From Virgibacillus halodenitrificans JCM 12304 (GTDB lineage: Bacteria > Bacillota > Bacilli > Bacillales > Amphibacillaceae): a stretch of DNA of 64,000 nt. Position 1 is the stretch's first letter. Every line of letters begins with the position of its first letter. Positions 17,592-25,074 of the stretch are shown one piece after another. The notes beneath the pieces were generated by a model. That model was not told the origin of the DNA. It did no database searches and saw nothing but the letters and a program-made list of their open reading frames with translations. The position numbers and the translations under genes are program-made. The stretch covers positions 1 to 64,000 of the forward strand of contig NZ_BAZS01000022.1 in the NCBI RefSeq assembly GCF_001310895.1, in the 5' to 3' direction.

Positions 17592-18974
17592 ATGCGTACC
17601 CTTTATGTGCGGATTATTATCACAACAATGGCTATTATGATTGCAAGTGCTGTCATCGCTTTTGCTGTTACAAATATTTATTATCAATACTATTTGAAGC
17701 CCCAAAATGACGAGAAGATTACCCACATAGCAAATAATATTGTTGAAATTTATAATCATAATAATAATCAATCCATTGATGATTTTTTAAATGCCATGAC
17801 AGATTTAGGCTACAAATTTTACTTGATTGATCAGGAAGGAACTGAAAAAACGTTTGGTGATCCATTTTCCTCAACAGCTATGAATGAGCGCTATATTGAG
17901 AAAACACTCGATGGACAGATATATCACGGTATAAAAAATTATCCTTGGAAACCTTTTGTTACTGGATTTTTCGATAATGAGCTGGTTAATACCATCGGGG
18001 TTCCAGTCATGGTGGATGGAGAAAGACAAGCTCTGTTTGTCCGACCAAACTCTTCGCAACAATTTGGTGAGATGCGTTTTTTCCTTGCCGTATTATTAAT
18101 ATTAACCTTGTTATTCAGTTTTCTTCTGGTGTTAGTCAGTACACGCTACATTGTAAATCCAATTAAAAATTTAACGATAGCCACCAAGAAAATTGCTGCA
18201 GGAAATTATCATCTGAAGTTAAAAGTAAAACGAAAAGATGAAATTGGCAGACTTGCCAATGACTTTTCTAAAATGAGTAGAAATCTGGAACAGATAGAAG
18301 AGAAAAGGCAGGAATTCGTCTCCAGTGTTTCTCATGAAATTCAATCCCCACTTACATCTATACAGGGTTTTTCCAAATTAATAAAAGAGGAAGAGCTTTC
18401 GAAAGAGGAACGGATTCATTATTTAACTATTATTGAGAAGGAAAGTAAGAGATTGTCATTATTAAGTAAGCAGCTGCTAACCCTCTCATTTTTGGACAGT
18501 GAGAAAGATATAAATGAAGGGCAGAAATTTGATGTTGCTGCTCAATTAAGAGAAACCATTCAAACAACGGAATGGCAATGGCGAGAGAAAAATATTTCTA
18601 TTGAATTGGATATTTCCTCCGTTTATTTAAAAGGGGACCCACGTTTATTGCAGCAAGTGTGGGTGAATTTGGTATCGAATGCGATTCGTTATACAGATAA
18701 TAATGGGAAAATAACACTACGAACGCATGAGAAAAAGAAAGAGATAGATGTTGTTGTAGAGGACACTGGTATTGGTATTACAGAGGAAAACATACCTTTC
18801 CTGTTTGATCGATTCTATAAAGTAGATAAAGCAAGAACACGTACAGAAGATAGTACTGGTTTGGGGCTTGCTATTGTTAAGAAAATTATTGAATTACATG
18901 ATGGTACAATTATGGTAGAAAGTACACTGGGAGAAGGATCACGATTTATTGTAACATTACCAAGAGAAAACTAG
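17592..18974 (+). CDS. hssS: Heme sensor histidine kinase HssS
   Basis: Membrane sensor kinase, 460 aa. Two membrane helices (~residues 8-30 and ~160-185) flank an outside loop containing YHGIKNYPWKPFVTGFFDN and ALFVRPNSSQQFGEMR, which closely resemble the Staphylococcus HssS loop as I remember it. HAMP (~190-240), HisKA with SSVSHEIQSPL (~250), and HATPase with NLVSNAIRY and DSTGLGLAIVKKI follow. It is 82 bases after hssR with its own GGAGG site and an HssR-type repeat between. Confidence 0.85.
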   Translation: MRTLYVRIIITTMAIMIASAVIAFAVTNIYYQYYLKPQNDEKITHIANNIVEIYNHNNNQSIDDFLNAMTDLGYKFYLIDQEGTEKTFGDPFSSTAMNERYIEKTLDGQIYHGIKNYPWKPFVTGFFDNELVNTIGVPVMVDGERQALFVRPNSSQQFGEMRFFLAVLLILTLLFSFLLVLVSTRYIVNPIKNLTIATKKIAAGNYHLKLKVKRKDEIGRLANDFSKMSRNLEQIEEKRQEFVSSVSHEIQSPLTSIQGFSKLIKEEELSKEERIHYLTIIEKESKRLSLLSKQLLTLSFLDSEKDINEGQKFDVAAQLRETIQTTEWQWREKNISIELDISSVYLKGDPRLLQQVWVNLVSNAIRYTDNNGKITLRTHEKKKEIDVVVEDTGIGITEENIPFLFDRFYKVDKARTRTEDSTGLGLAIVKKIIELHDGTIMVESTLGEGSRFIVTLPREN

Positions 18975-19076
18975 GAGTGAGAGGGCTTTTGAGCTGTATA
19001 ACAGCAACAAGAGTCCTCTTTTTAGTTGTTCATCCTTGGCAGGTGCTTCTGCTTTTGTTTTTCATAGTAACCGTTT

Positions 19077-19093
19077 GTTCATCTTCTGTTCAT
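19077..19093 (+). promoter_or_regulatory. HssR-box-like direct repeat before hrtB
   Basis: Two GTTCAT half-sites start at 19077 and 19088, 11 bases apart. A TATGCT -10-like box lies at 19104 with no normal -35, the arrangement expected when an activator occupies the -35 zone. Confidence 0.6.
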
Positions 19094-19139
19094 AGTATCT
19101 ATGTATGCTATAGATATTGAAAGAAGAGGAGTGAGGAAA

Positions 19140-20204
19140 TTGTTTCTTGCAATAAGAGAATTATTTTATTCAAAACTACGATATATATTGATTGGTTTAA
19201 TTATGGTTTTAGTTGCCAGTCTTATCTTTATAATTTCTGGCTTGGCAAAGGGGCTATCAGCAGATAATGCTTCAGCAATTCAGGAATTACAAGCAGATTA
19301 TGTGATATTAAATTCGGATGCGGAAATGGATATGACCAAGTCATTTGTATCCCGGTCAAATATGAAGCAAATGGAGCAAGCAGATGGTATCAAGGAAGTT
19401 AATTCATTATCCATTCAAATGAGAAACGCTACTGTAAATGGTACAGATAAAAATGAAGATGTTTCTATATTCATTACAGAACCTGAGAGTATGTTGCTGC
19501 CGATTGTAGCGGAAGGTAATGCAATCAATTCTACAAATGAGGTAATTGTCGATCAGTCACTCAAAAGAGAAGGTATCCAGCTTGGTGATACATTAACCTT
19601 TGGCGAGGATAAAGAGGTCAAAGTTGTTGGTTTTACAACGGAGCAGCGTTATAGCCATACGCCAGTTGTTTTTATGACAAGTGAAAAACCAGAGAAAATG
19701 AATGCATTTGTTGTAAATTCTGGTGAAGCGAGCTTGACTTCGATACAAGATGAAATTGGGAGTAACTATGAAGTAGTCACAAACGGAGAATTGCTTAAAG
19801 GAATACCAAGTTATTCGCAGGAACAAGCATCTCTAAATATGATGATTGTTTTCTTATATGTTATTGCAGCCTTTGTACTAGCAGCCTTTTTCTATGTGAT
19901 TACTTTGCAAAAGAGAGATCAATTTGGTGTGCTTAAAGCACTAGGGGCGAAAACAGCTTATTTAATTCGAAGTGTAATTGGGCAGGTACTCATTATTTCA
20001 GTTCTATGTATTGGTATAGGTGTTGGCTTAACCTATGGTATTGGAGCTGCTTTCCCTGCCGATATGCCATTTAAGTTGAGTCCTATCGGGATGTTGCAAT
20101 CTTCCATGTTAATCTTAGCAGTATCTCTAGTCGGGGCACTTATTTCCTTAGTTCAAGTAATTAAGATTGACCCAATTGAAGCGATTGAGGGGGCAGGAAA
20201 ATGA
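19140..20204 (+). CDS. hrtB: Heme efflux ABC transporter permease HrtB
   Basis: FtsX/MacB-type permease, about 354 aa. One N-terminal helix (YILIGLIMVLVASLIFIIS), a large outside domain (residues ~40-230), then three C-terminal helices. I use the TTG at 19140 (FLAIRELFYSKLRYIL), after GAGGAGTGAGG, because it aligns with known HrtB N termini; an ATG 13 codons upstream would overlap the promoter. With HrtA it exports excess heme. The stop overlaps hrtA. Confidence 0.82.
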   Translation: MFLAIRELFYSKLRYILIGLIMVLVASLIFIISGLAKGLSADNASAIQELQADYVILNSDAEMDMTKSFVSRSNMKQMEQADGIKEVNSLSIQMRNATVNGTDKNEDVSIFITEPESMLLPIVAEGNAINSTNEVIVDQSLKREGIQLGDTLTFGEDKEVKVVGFTTEQRYSHTPVVFMTSEKPEKMNAFVVNSGEASLTSIQDEIGSNYEVVTNGELLKGIPSYSQEQASLNMMIVFLYVIAAFVLAAFFYVITLQKRDQFGVLKALGAKTAYLIRSVIGQVLIISVLCIGIGVGLTYGIGAAFPADMPFKLSPIGMLQSSMLILAVSLVGALISLVQVIKIDPIEAIEGAGK

Positions 20205-20863
20205 GTTTAGTATTAGAAAATGTTTCGAAAATATATCGTGATGGCCCAAAAGAGTTTAGAGCAGTAGATGATGTGTCTCTAGAAGTAAAGCAGGGGGAAT
20301 TTATTGCAATAATCGGTCCGTCTGGCTCAGGTAAAAGTACGATGTTATCCATTGCAGGAGCACTTTTGTCTCCAAGTGAGGGAGAAGTTTATCTGCAGGG
20401 TGAAAATATTACGAACCTATCTACAAAGAAAATAACTGAAAAAAGACGTGATCAAATTGGTTTTGTATTTCAGGCGGCTAATTTAATTCCTTATTTAAAG
20501 GTGAAGGATCAATTGAATCTCATTGACGTTTTATCAAAACAAAAGAGAGCAAAAAGATCAATTGAACTGTTAGAGCATTTTGGTTTGAAGCATCGTATTA
20601 ATAAGTATCCAAATGAATTATCTGGAGGAGAAAGACAGCGGGTCGCCATAGCAAGGGCATTAATTAATGATCCACAATTAATTCTTGCTGATGAACCGAC
20701 AGCAAGTCTGGATTCCAAACGCGGTCGTGAAGTTGTGGAATTATTGGCAGATGAAATAAAGAATAGCGGAAAGTCAGGGATAATGGTCACACACGATGAA
20801 CGTGTACTTGATGTATGTGACAGAGTCATATCCATCCGTGATGGAAAAATAGAGAAACAATGA
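20201..20863 (+). CDS. hrtA: Heme efflux ABC transporter ATPase HrtA
   Basis: ATP-binding subunit, 220 aa. Walker A GPSGSGKST (~residue 38), signature LSGGERQRVAIA (~137), Walker B LILADEP (~157) and switch His in MVTHDE. MacB/LolD-type ATPase paired with the permease whose stop codon it overlaps by four bases. A promoter-like element and a hairpin terminator follow the stop. Confidence 0.85.
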   Translation: MSLVLENVSKIYRDGPKEFRAVDDVSLEVKQGEFIAIIGPSGSGKSTMLSIAGALLSPSEGEVYLQGENITNLSTKKITEKRRDQIGFVFQAANLIPYLKVKDQLNLIDVLSKQKRAKRSIELLEHFGLKHRINKYPNELSGGERQRVAIARALINDPQLILADEPTASLDSKRGREVVELLADEIKNSGKSGIMVTHDERVLDVCDRVISIRDGKIEKQ

Positions 20864-20864
20864 G

Positions 20865-20892
20865 TTGACAAGCGAAATACCAACTATATACA
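20865..20892 (+). promoter_or_regulatory. Promoter-like element just after hrtA
   Basis: TTGACA, a 16-base spacer and TATACA, beginning two bases after the hrtA stop. The only thing between it and the terminator at 20939 is about 80 bases without a reading frame. Confidence 0.45.
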
Positions 20893-20898
20893 GGATAT

Positions 20899-20982
20899 CT
20901 GTTTTACTTCAGGGGTGCAAACAAGTAAATATAAAGACAAATCGTACGGTATATCTCATCAAAACACACCGTGCGATTTTTA
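20899..20982 (+). ncRNA. Candidate small RNA ending in the post-hrtA terminator
   Basis: If the promoter-like element at 20865 fires, transcription would begin near 20899 and stop at the hairpin AAATCGTACGGT / ACCGTGCGATTT with its T tract (20939-20982). No coding frame fits. The hairpin may equally be the plain terminator of hrtBA. From here to metN (about 280 bases) I see only a tRNA T-arm-like string GGGTTCAAGTCCC at 21066-21078 and the metN promoter. Confidence 0.3.
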
Positions 20983-21186
20983 TTGTTATATCCTTTTTAT
21001 ACGGGATCGTGTCCCATCCAGCCTTAATCGTGTTTCTGCAAGGAGGGATGGACAGTGTTACAGACGGGTTCAAGTCCCATGGGCCATACCGTGGAATTAG
21101 GGCCTTAAAGACGGGTTTTAAAATAAGTGGCTAAATATGAAAGAGATAATATGGTGTCGTACCTTATTAAAGCTATTTGTAGACTA

Positions 21187-21215
21187 ATGACAATTACCTG
21201 AACGTACGTTATAAT
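21187..21215 (+). promoter_or_regulatory. metN promoter with overlapping palindrome
   Basis: ATGACA, a 17-base spacer and TATAAT. A perfect 10-base palindrome AACGTACGTT (21201-21210) abuts the -10 and could be a repressor site. No SAM (S-box) or T-box leader is visible before metN. Confidence 0.6.
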
Positions 21216-21258
21216 AAAGGGGCTCTGAATCAGCTTTCGGGTAGGGAAGGTTTTTTAA

Positions 21259-22008
21259 ATGATTACTTTACATAATGTCAGTAAACGATTCGGCTCGTAT
21301 GAAGCGATTCGGTCGGTATCGTTAAATATTAAGTCGGGCGAAATTCATGGCCTTATTGGCGCGAGTGGTGCAGGAAAATCAACATTACTACGTATGATGA
21401 ACTTGATCGAACACCCAGATGAAGGAGAAGTCATCGTCGATGGTGTAACGTTAAACCATTTAAAAGGTAAACAGATTCGTCACACGCGTCAGTCGTTAGC
21501 AATGATTTTCCAAGGGTATCATTTAGTCAGCAATAAAACGGTTTTCGATAATGTGGTCGTGCCATTAGAATTAGCTAAAGTTCCGAAAAAAAACCGGGCA
21601 GAACAAGTAATGGAGAGTTTGCGTTTTGTCGGTCTCGAGATGTTAAAAGATCGGTATCCGGGGCAGCTTAGTGGAGGGCAAAAACAACGCGTCGCTATTG
21701 CGCGAGCGATCGTCAATCAGCCGCAAGTGTTGTTATGTGATGAACCCACGTCATCGCTTGATCCAAATACGACAGCGGAAGTGCTCGAAGTAATAAGGCG
21801 GATCAATCAGGAATTTAGCGTCACCATCGTTATTGTTAGTCACGAAATGGAAGTGATCAAAAGTGTCTGTGAACGAGTGACGGTTATGGCAGATGGTCAA
21901 GTCTATGAAACGATTGAAATTGAGCCGACAGGTGTACACAAACTGGAACATAGCGCCGAAGGATTTGTCAAATGGCTGAGATTAGACGGTGATGCAAATC
22001 ATGCCTGA
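21259..22008 (+). CDS. metN: MetN-type ABC importer ATPase, short form
   Basis: ATPase of a methionine-type (MetNIQ) importer, 249 aa. Walker A GASGAGKST (~residue 35), signature LSGGQKQRVAIARA (~138), Walker B LLCDEPTSSLDP (~158). Usual MetN is about 340 aa with a C-terminal NIL regulatory domain; that domain is absent. The codon use (GCG, TCG, ACG, GTC) is visibly more GC-rich than the neighbours. Substrate may be methionine or another amino acid or derivative. Confidence 0.8.
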   Translation: MITLHNVSKRFGSYEAIRSVSLNIKSGEIHGLIGASGAGKSTLLRMMNLIEHPDEGEVIVDGVTLNHLKGKQIRHTRQSLAMIFQGYHLVSNKTVFDNVVVPLELAKVPKKNRAEQVMESLRFVGLEMLKDRYPGQLSGGQKQRVAIARAIVNQPQVLLCDEPTSSLDPNTTAEVLEVIRRINQEFSVTIVIVSHEMEVIKSVCERVTVMADGQVYETIEIEPTGVHKLEHSAEGFVKWLRLDGDANHA

Positions 22009-22663
22009 TGTATTATTGGAGTATCAAACAGAGATTTGGGTGTCAATTGGCGAAACATTTATTATGGTTGGTTTTTCAATACTAGCTGCATTGTTAGTCG
22101 GGCTTCCAGTCGGGACCTTTTTATTCCTGTGTCGCAAAGGGAAATTACTTGAAAATCAAGTTGTCTTCTCATCGCTGAACTTAATCGTCAATATTATCCG
22201 TTCGTTTCCATTCTTGTTACTCGTTATCTTTTTGATTCCGTTCACCCGCTTTATTATTGGAACGGCAATTGGTACAGCAGCTGCGTCCATTCCGATGGCT
22301 GTTATCGCGATTGCGCACTATTCTCGTCTTGTGGAGCAATCACTCCTTGATGTTCCTAAAGGCGTGATGGAAGCGGCGGTTTCGATGGGTGCGTCGGTCA
22401 AAGATATTATTTTTAAGTTTTTGTATGTTGAAGCACGCCCGGCGCTCGTCTTAAGTATGACGACATCGACGATTAGTTTTATTTCTTACTCAACGATCAT
22501 GGGGGTCGTCGGCGGTGGCGGTATCGGCGACTTTGCAATCCGTTATGGTTACCAACAATTTCGAACTGATTTGATGATTTATATTATCATTATTATGGTG
22601 GTATTCGTGCAAATCATTCAATACGCCGGTATTATATTAGCAAGAAAATTAGACAAACGATAG
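22001..22663 (+). CDS. metI: MetI-type ABC importer permease
   Basis: Membrane permease of the methionine-type importer, about 220 aa with five helices. The coupling region is VPKGVMEAAVSMGAS (EAA-type) near residue 125, and GVVGGGGIGDFAIRYGY is the MetI C-terminal signature. The ATG at 22001 has GGTGAT seven bases upstream and overlaps the end of metN; GTG 21989 and ATG 21992 are in-frame alternatives. Confidence 0.85.
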   Translation: MPDVLLEYQTEIWVSIGETFIMVGFSILAALLVGLPVGTFLFLCRKGKLLENQVVFSSLNLIVNIIRSFPFLLLVIFLIPFTRFIIGTAIGTAAASIPMAVIAIAHYSRLVEQSLLDVPKGVMEAAVSMGASVKDIIFKFLYVEARPALVLSMTTSTISFISYSTIMGVVGGGGIGDFAIRYGYQQFRTDLMIYIIIIMVVFVQIIQYAGIILARKLDKR

Positions 22664-22672
22664 GGGAGATTA

Positions 22673-23518
22673 TTGATGAAACAATGGTTTATGATCTTGA
22701 TGGTCGTCCTATTATCTGTGCTAGTCGCATGCAGCGGCAGCAACGAGAGTGAAAATACAGACGAATCAAGTGATAACAATAATAATGATGAAAGTAAAGA
22801 GCAAACAGTAAGAGTTGCTGTCGTTGAATCACCTATGTTAGACGTTGTTGAAATCGCAAAGGAAAATCTCGCAGCAGAAAATATCGAAGTAGAGATTGTT
22901 GAAATGGGTGACTATATTCAACCAAACGAAGCGTTAGCAAACGCAGAAGTTGATGCAAACTTCTCACAACATGTCCCATTTATGAATCAGTTTAATAAAA
23001 ACTCAGACGCTAATTTAGTAGAAGTTCAGCCAATTTATTATGCTAATTTTGGCCTTTATGCACAAGAATACGCTAGCATGGAAGAGCTTCCTGATGACGC
23101 AACGATTGGTATTGCGAATGATCCGTCTAACATCGATCGTTCCCTCCGCCTGTTAGCTTCACATCATCTAATTGAATTGAACGAAACAGATAGCGGGCAG
23201 TACGGATTAAAGGATATTAAGGAAGACTCACACAACTATACTTTTGAGCAAGCGGGTATTACTGCATTGACTCGGCTATATGAAGATGTTGATGGAGTTA
23301 TTGTTAACCCGACCCACGCTGGTAACTTAGATTTAACGCCGGCTGACGATGCGCTCATTACTGAAAAGGAAGATAATAAATTCGCGATTACACTAGTCGC
23401 TACTGAAGATAATGCGGACTCCAAATTGATTCAACAATTAGCTGAAGCAATGACGAGTGACGATGTTCGCGAGTTTTTAAATTCCCGTGAAGGCGAAGCT
23501 TCTATTCCGGCATTCTAA
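22673..23518 (+). CDS. metQ: MetQ/NlpA-family substrate-binding lipoprotein
   Basis: Substrate-binding lipoprotein, 281 aa. Signal peptide with lipobox LVAC at about residue 20, then an Asn/Glu/Ser-rich linker and the NlpA fold (VRVAVVESPMLDVVEIAKE; FSQHVPFMNQF; IGIANDPSNIDRSLRLLA). GGGGAG precedes the ATG. Third gene of metNIQ; a terminator follows. Acidic composition fits a salt-tolerant host. Confidence 0.88.
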   Translation: MMKQWFMILMVVLLSVLVACSGSNESENTDESSDNNNNDESKEQTVRVAVVESPMLDVVEIAKENLAAENIEVEIVEMGDYIQPNEALANAEVDANFSQHVPFMNQFNKNSDANLVEVQPIYYANFGLYAQEYASMEELPDDATIGIANDPSNIDRSLRLLASHHLIELNETDSGQYGLKDIKEDSHNYTFEQAGITALTRLYEDVDGVIVNPTHAGNLDLTPADDALITEKEDNKFAITLVATEDNADSKLIQQLAEAMTSDDVREFLNSREGEASIPAF

Positions 23519-23580
23519 AAACGGAGTGATCCACATTCCTCTGGTGTATAGTATCGTTTGGTGTTCTTGGGTTCCTATAA

Positions 23581-23630
23581 AGGACGTATTCGCGGGTGTT
23601 ACTGACTCTTGCAAATACGTCCTTTTTTAT
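23581..23630 (+). terminator. Terminator of metNIQ
   Basis: Stem AGGACGTATTCGC / GCAAATACGTCCT followed by TTTTTTA. Confidence 0.8.
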
Positions 23631-23639
23631 TTTTAGTAA

Positions 23640-24200
23640 CCTTGTTATGGTAAATGTGATCCGTTATGAAACATTTTGTTGTAAAAAAATAAAGATCGGC
23701 AAGTAATTTTTTGCAAATAGTTTGCCGTAAGCAGGTCGGTTACATGAATACGACTAACCAAATATATTTGCACTAACAGTTATTCGAAAATCTTCACATC
23801 GTTCTAAACAATTGAGAAAAAAATAGAGGATATACAAATCAAAAGAGATAATTAATTGTCTAGAATAGGGTGCTAGTACGGCATAATGACCGGAGCCCAA
23901 TTTGCGATCGGACGTACTGCGTGAATAAGTGTTATTCAGGTATAAGTGTGAGAATGAAAGTTATATAGGAGAGAAAGGTTTATTGTAATAAACGTAAGTG
24001 AATTTCAGATTTAAATTCCAACGAACAAAAACCCATAAAGGGAGCTTTAATGGGGTAAGTAATTATAGAAAATAAGGCTTAGAGAATTTATTTCTCCAAG
24101 CCCTTTTCATGTGATTAATATTTTGATTTTCACTTGCGAAAATCATGAATTACCTTATGAATTATTGTGCGGATTATCGTTTTTACACCACAAGTAAACC
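23640..24200. other. Gene-free stretch with hairpins
   Basis: About 560 bases with no credible reading frame. It contains an AGTACG ... CGTACT inverted pair near 23876-23920, a terminator-like hairpin at 24074-24106 (GGCTTAGAGAA / TTTCTCCAAGCC then TTTTC), and a GATTTTC/GAAAATC hairpin near 24125. The terminator with no gene before it hints at a short untranslated RNA, but I see no clear promoter. Confidence 0.3.
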
Positions 24201-24260
24201 CGTTAATATACAGGATAGCTGGTTTTCAGATCTAAGAAAAGAAAGATAATATTTTGAGCT

Positions 24261-24536
24261 TTATAACACATCACTATTATTTTGCTGTGCTTCCTGTACT
24301 TGCTGGCGCGTATCATGCAAGCTTTCATAAGCTTGTTGAAATTGTGGGTTTTCGGTTGCTGTTTTCCCTGATTGCTGCTGTGCATGCTGCAATTCACGCT
24401 CTGCTTGTTGCAATTGATCATGTGCTTGTTGCAATAATTCAGCATCTCTTCCTTGAGCTTGTAAAATTGCATCCTGTGCTTCCTTAATTTGTCTGCTTGC
24501 AAATTGTAATTGCTCATGTAGATTTTGATTTGGCAT
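24261..24536 (-). CDS. Small Gln-rich coiled-coil protein
   Basis: A 91-aa hydrophilic protein starting MPNQNLHEQLQFASRQIKE, rich in Gln, Glu and Ala with heptad-like spacing across residues 5-60, so a coiled coil is likely. No signal or membrane segment. GGGGG lies upstream of the ATG at 24536; an in-frame start seven codons earlier is less well placed. I do not recognise a named family; similar small proteins occur in Bacillaceae. Single gene. Confidence 0.6.
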   Translation of the reverse strand: MPNQNLHEQLQFASRQIKEAQDAILQAQGRDAELLQQAHDQLQQAERELQHAQQQSGKTATENPQFQQAYESLHDTRQQVQEAQQNNSDVL

Positions 24537-24603
24537 AAATAGAACCCCCATCTTCATTGGATAATGATTATAGTTTGCACAGGAAACATGGAATTATGTA
24601 CCC

Positions 24604-24858
24604 CTATAACATAGTAGAAATGATGAAATGGATGGCAATCGTTACAGCAGCAAGAGAAAGCATGACACTAGTGGAAACAAACAGAGTCAACTTAAAAGCA
24701 GATGTTTTTCTCATTTTGTAAATGACAATCATACTGAGAACAACTATAAACATCCATACTGTAATTCCATATTGGGAAAACAATAATGAAGAGTTAGCAA
24801 GCCATAGGTACAATATAAAAATATGGATTCCAGATAAAAGTAATGCTATCGGCCGCAT
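24604..24858 (-). CDS. Small membrane protein, three helices
   Basis: An 84-aa hydrophobic protein with three predicted membrane helices (residues ~3-22, ~31-47, ~57-80) and a short basic loop KMRKTSAFK. AAAGGAGT precedes the ATG (minus strand). Family not recognised. It lies between the coiled-coil gene and the divergently transcribed peptidase gene. Confidence 0.6.
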   Translation of the reverse strand: MRPIALLLSGIHIFILYLWLANSSLLFSQYGITVWMFIVVLSMIVIYKMRKTSAFKLTLFVSTSVMLSLAAVTIAIHFIISTML

Positions 24859-25074
24859 GCAAGATACTCCTTTCTACTTTATGTATATTTCTCCGGCTTA
24901 AGTCGTAGCTAAAAACCAACTAGAGCCTGTTTCCTTGGATGATAAGGCTGGCTATACTTAAACGATTCTTATTATTTTCAGAACATACAAAAGTGTTATA
25001 TAATTTAAGGGAAGTAATTTTCCACAACATGTAAACATACATATGAAAGTCTAATAAAATCAGGAGGCGTACAC

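Noticed and set aside
21187-21258. S-box (SAM) riboswitch before metN
   Set aside because: The leader is only about 40 bases from the promoter to the start codon and lacks the conserved S-box core and terminator.
24203-24517. Frames overlapping the Gln-rich gene on both strands
   Set aside because: Shadows of the repetitive CAA/CAG-rich coding sequence of the minus-strand gene, without ribosome sites.
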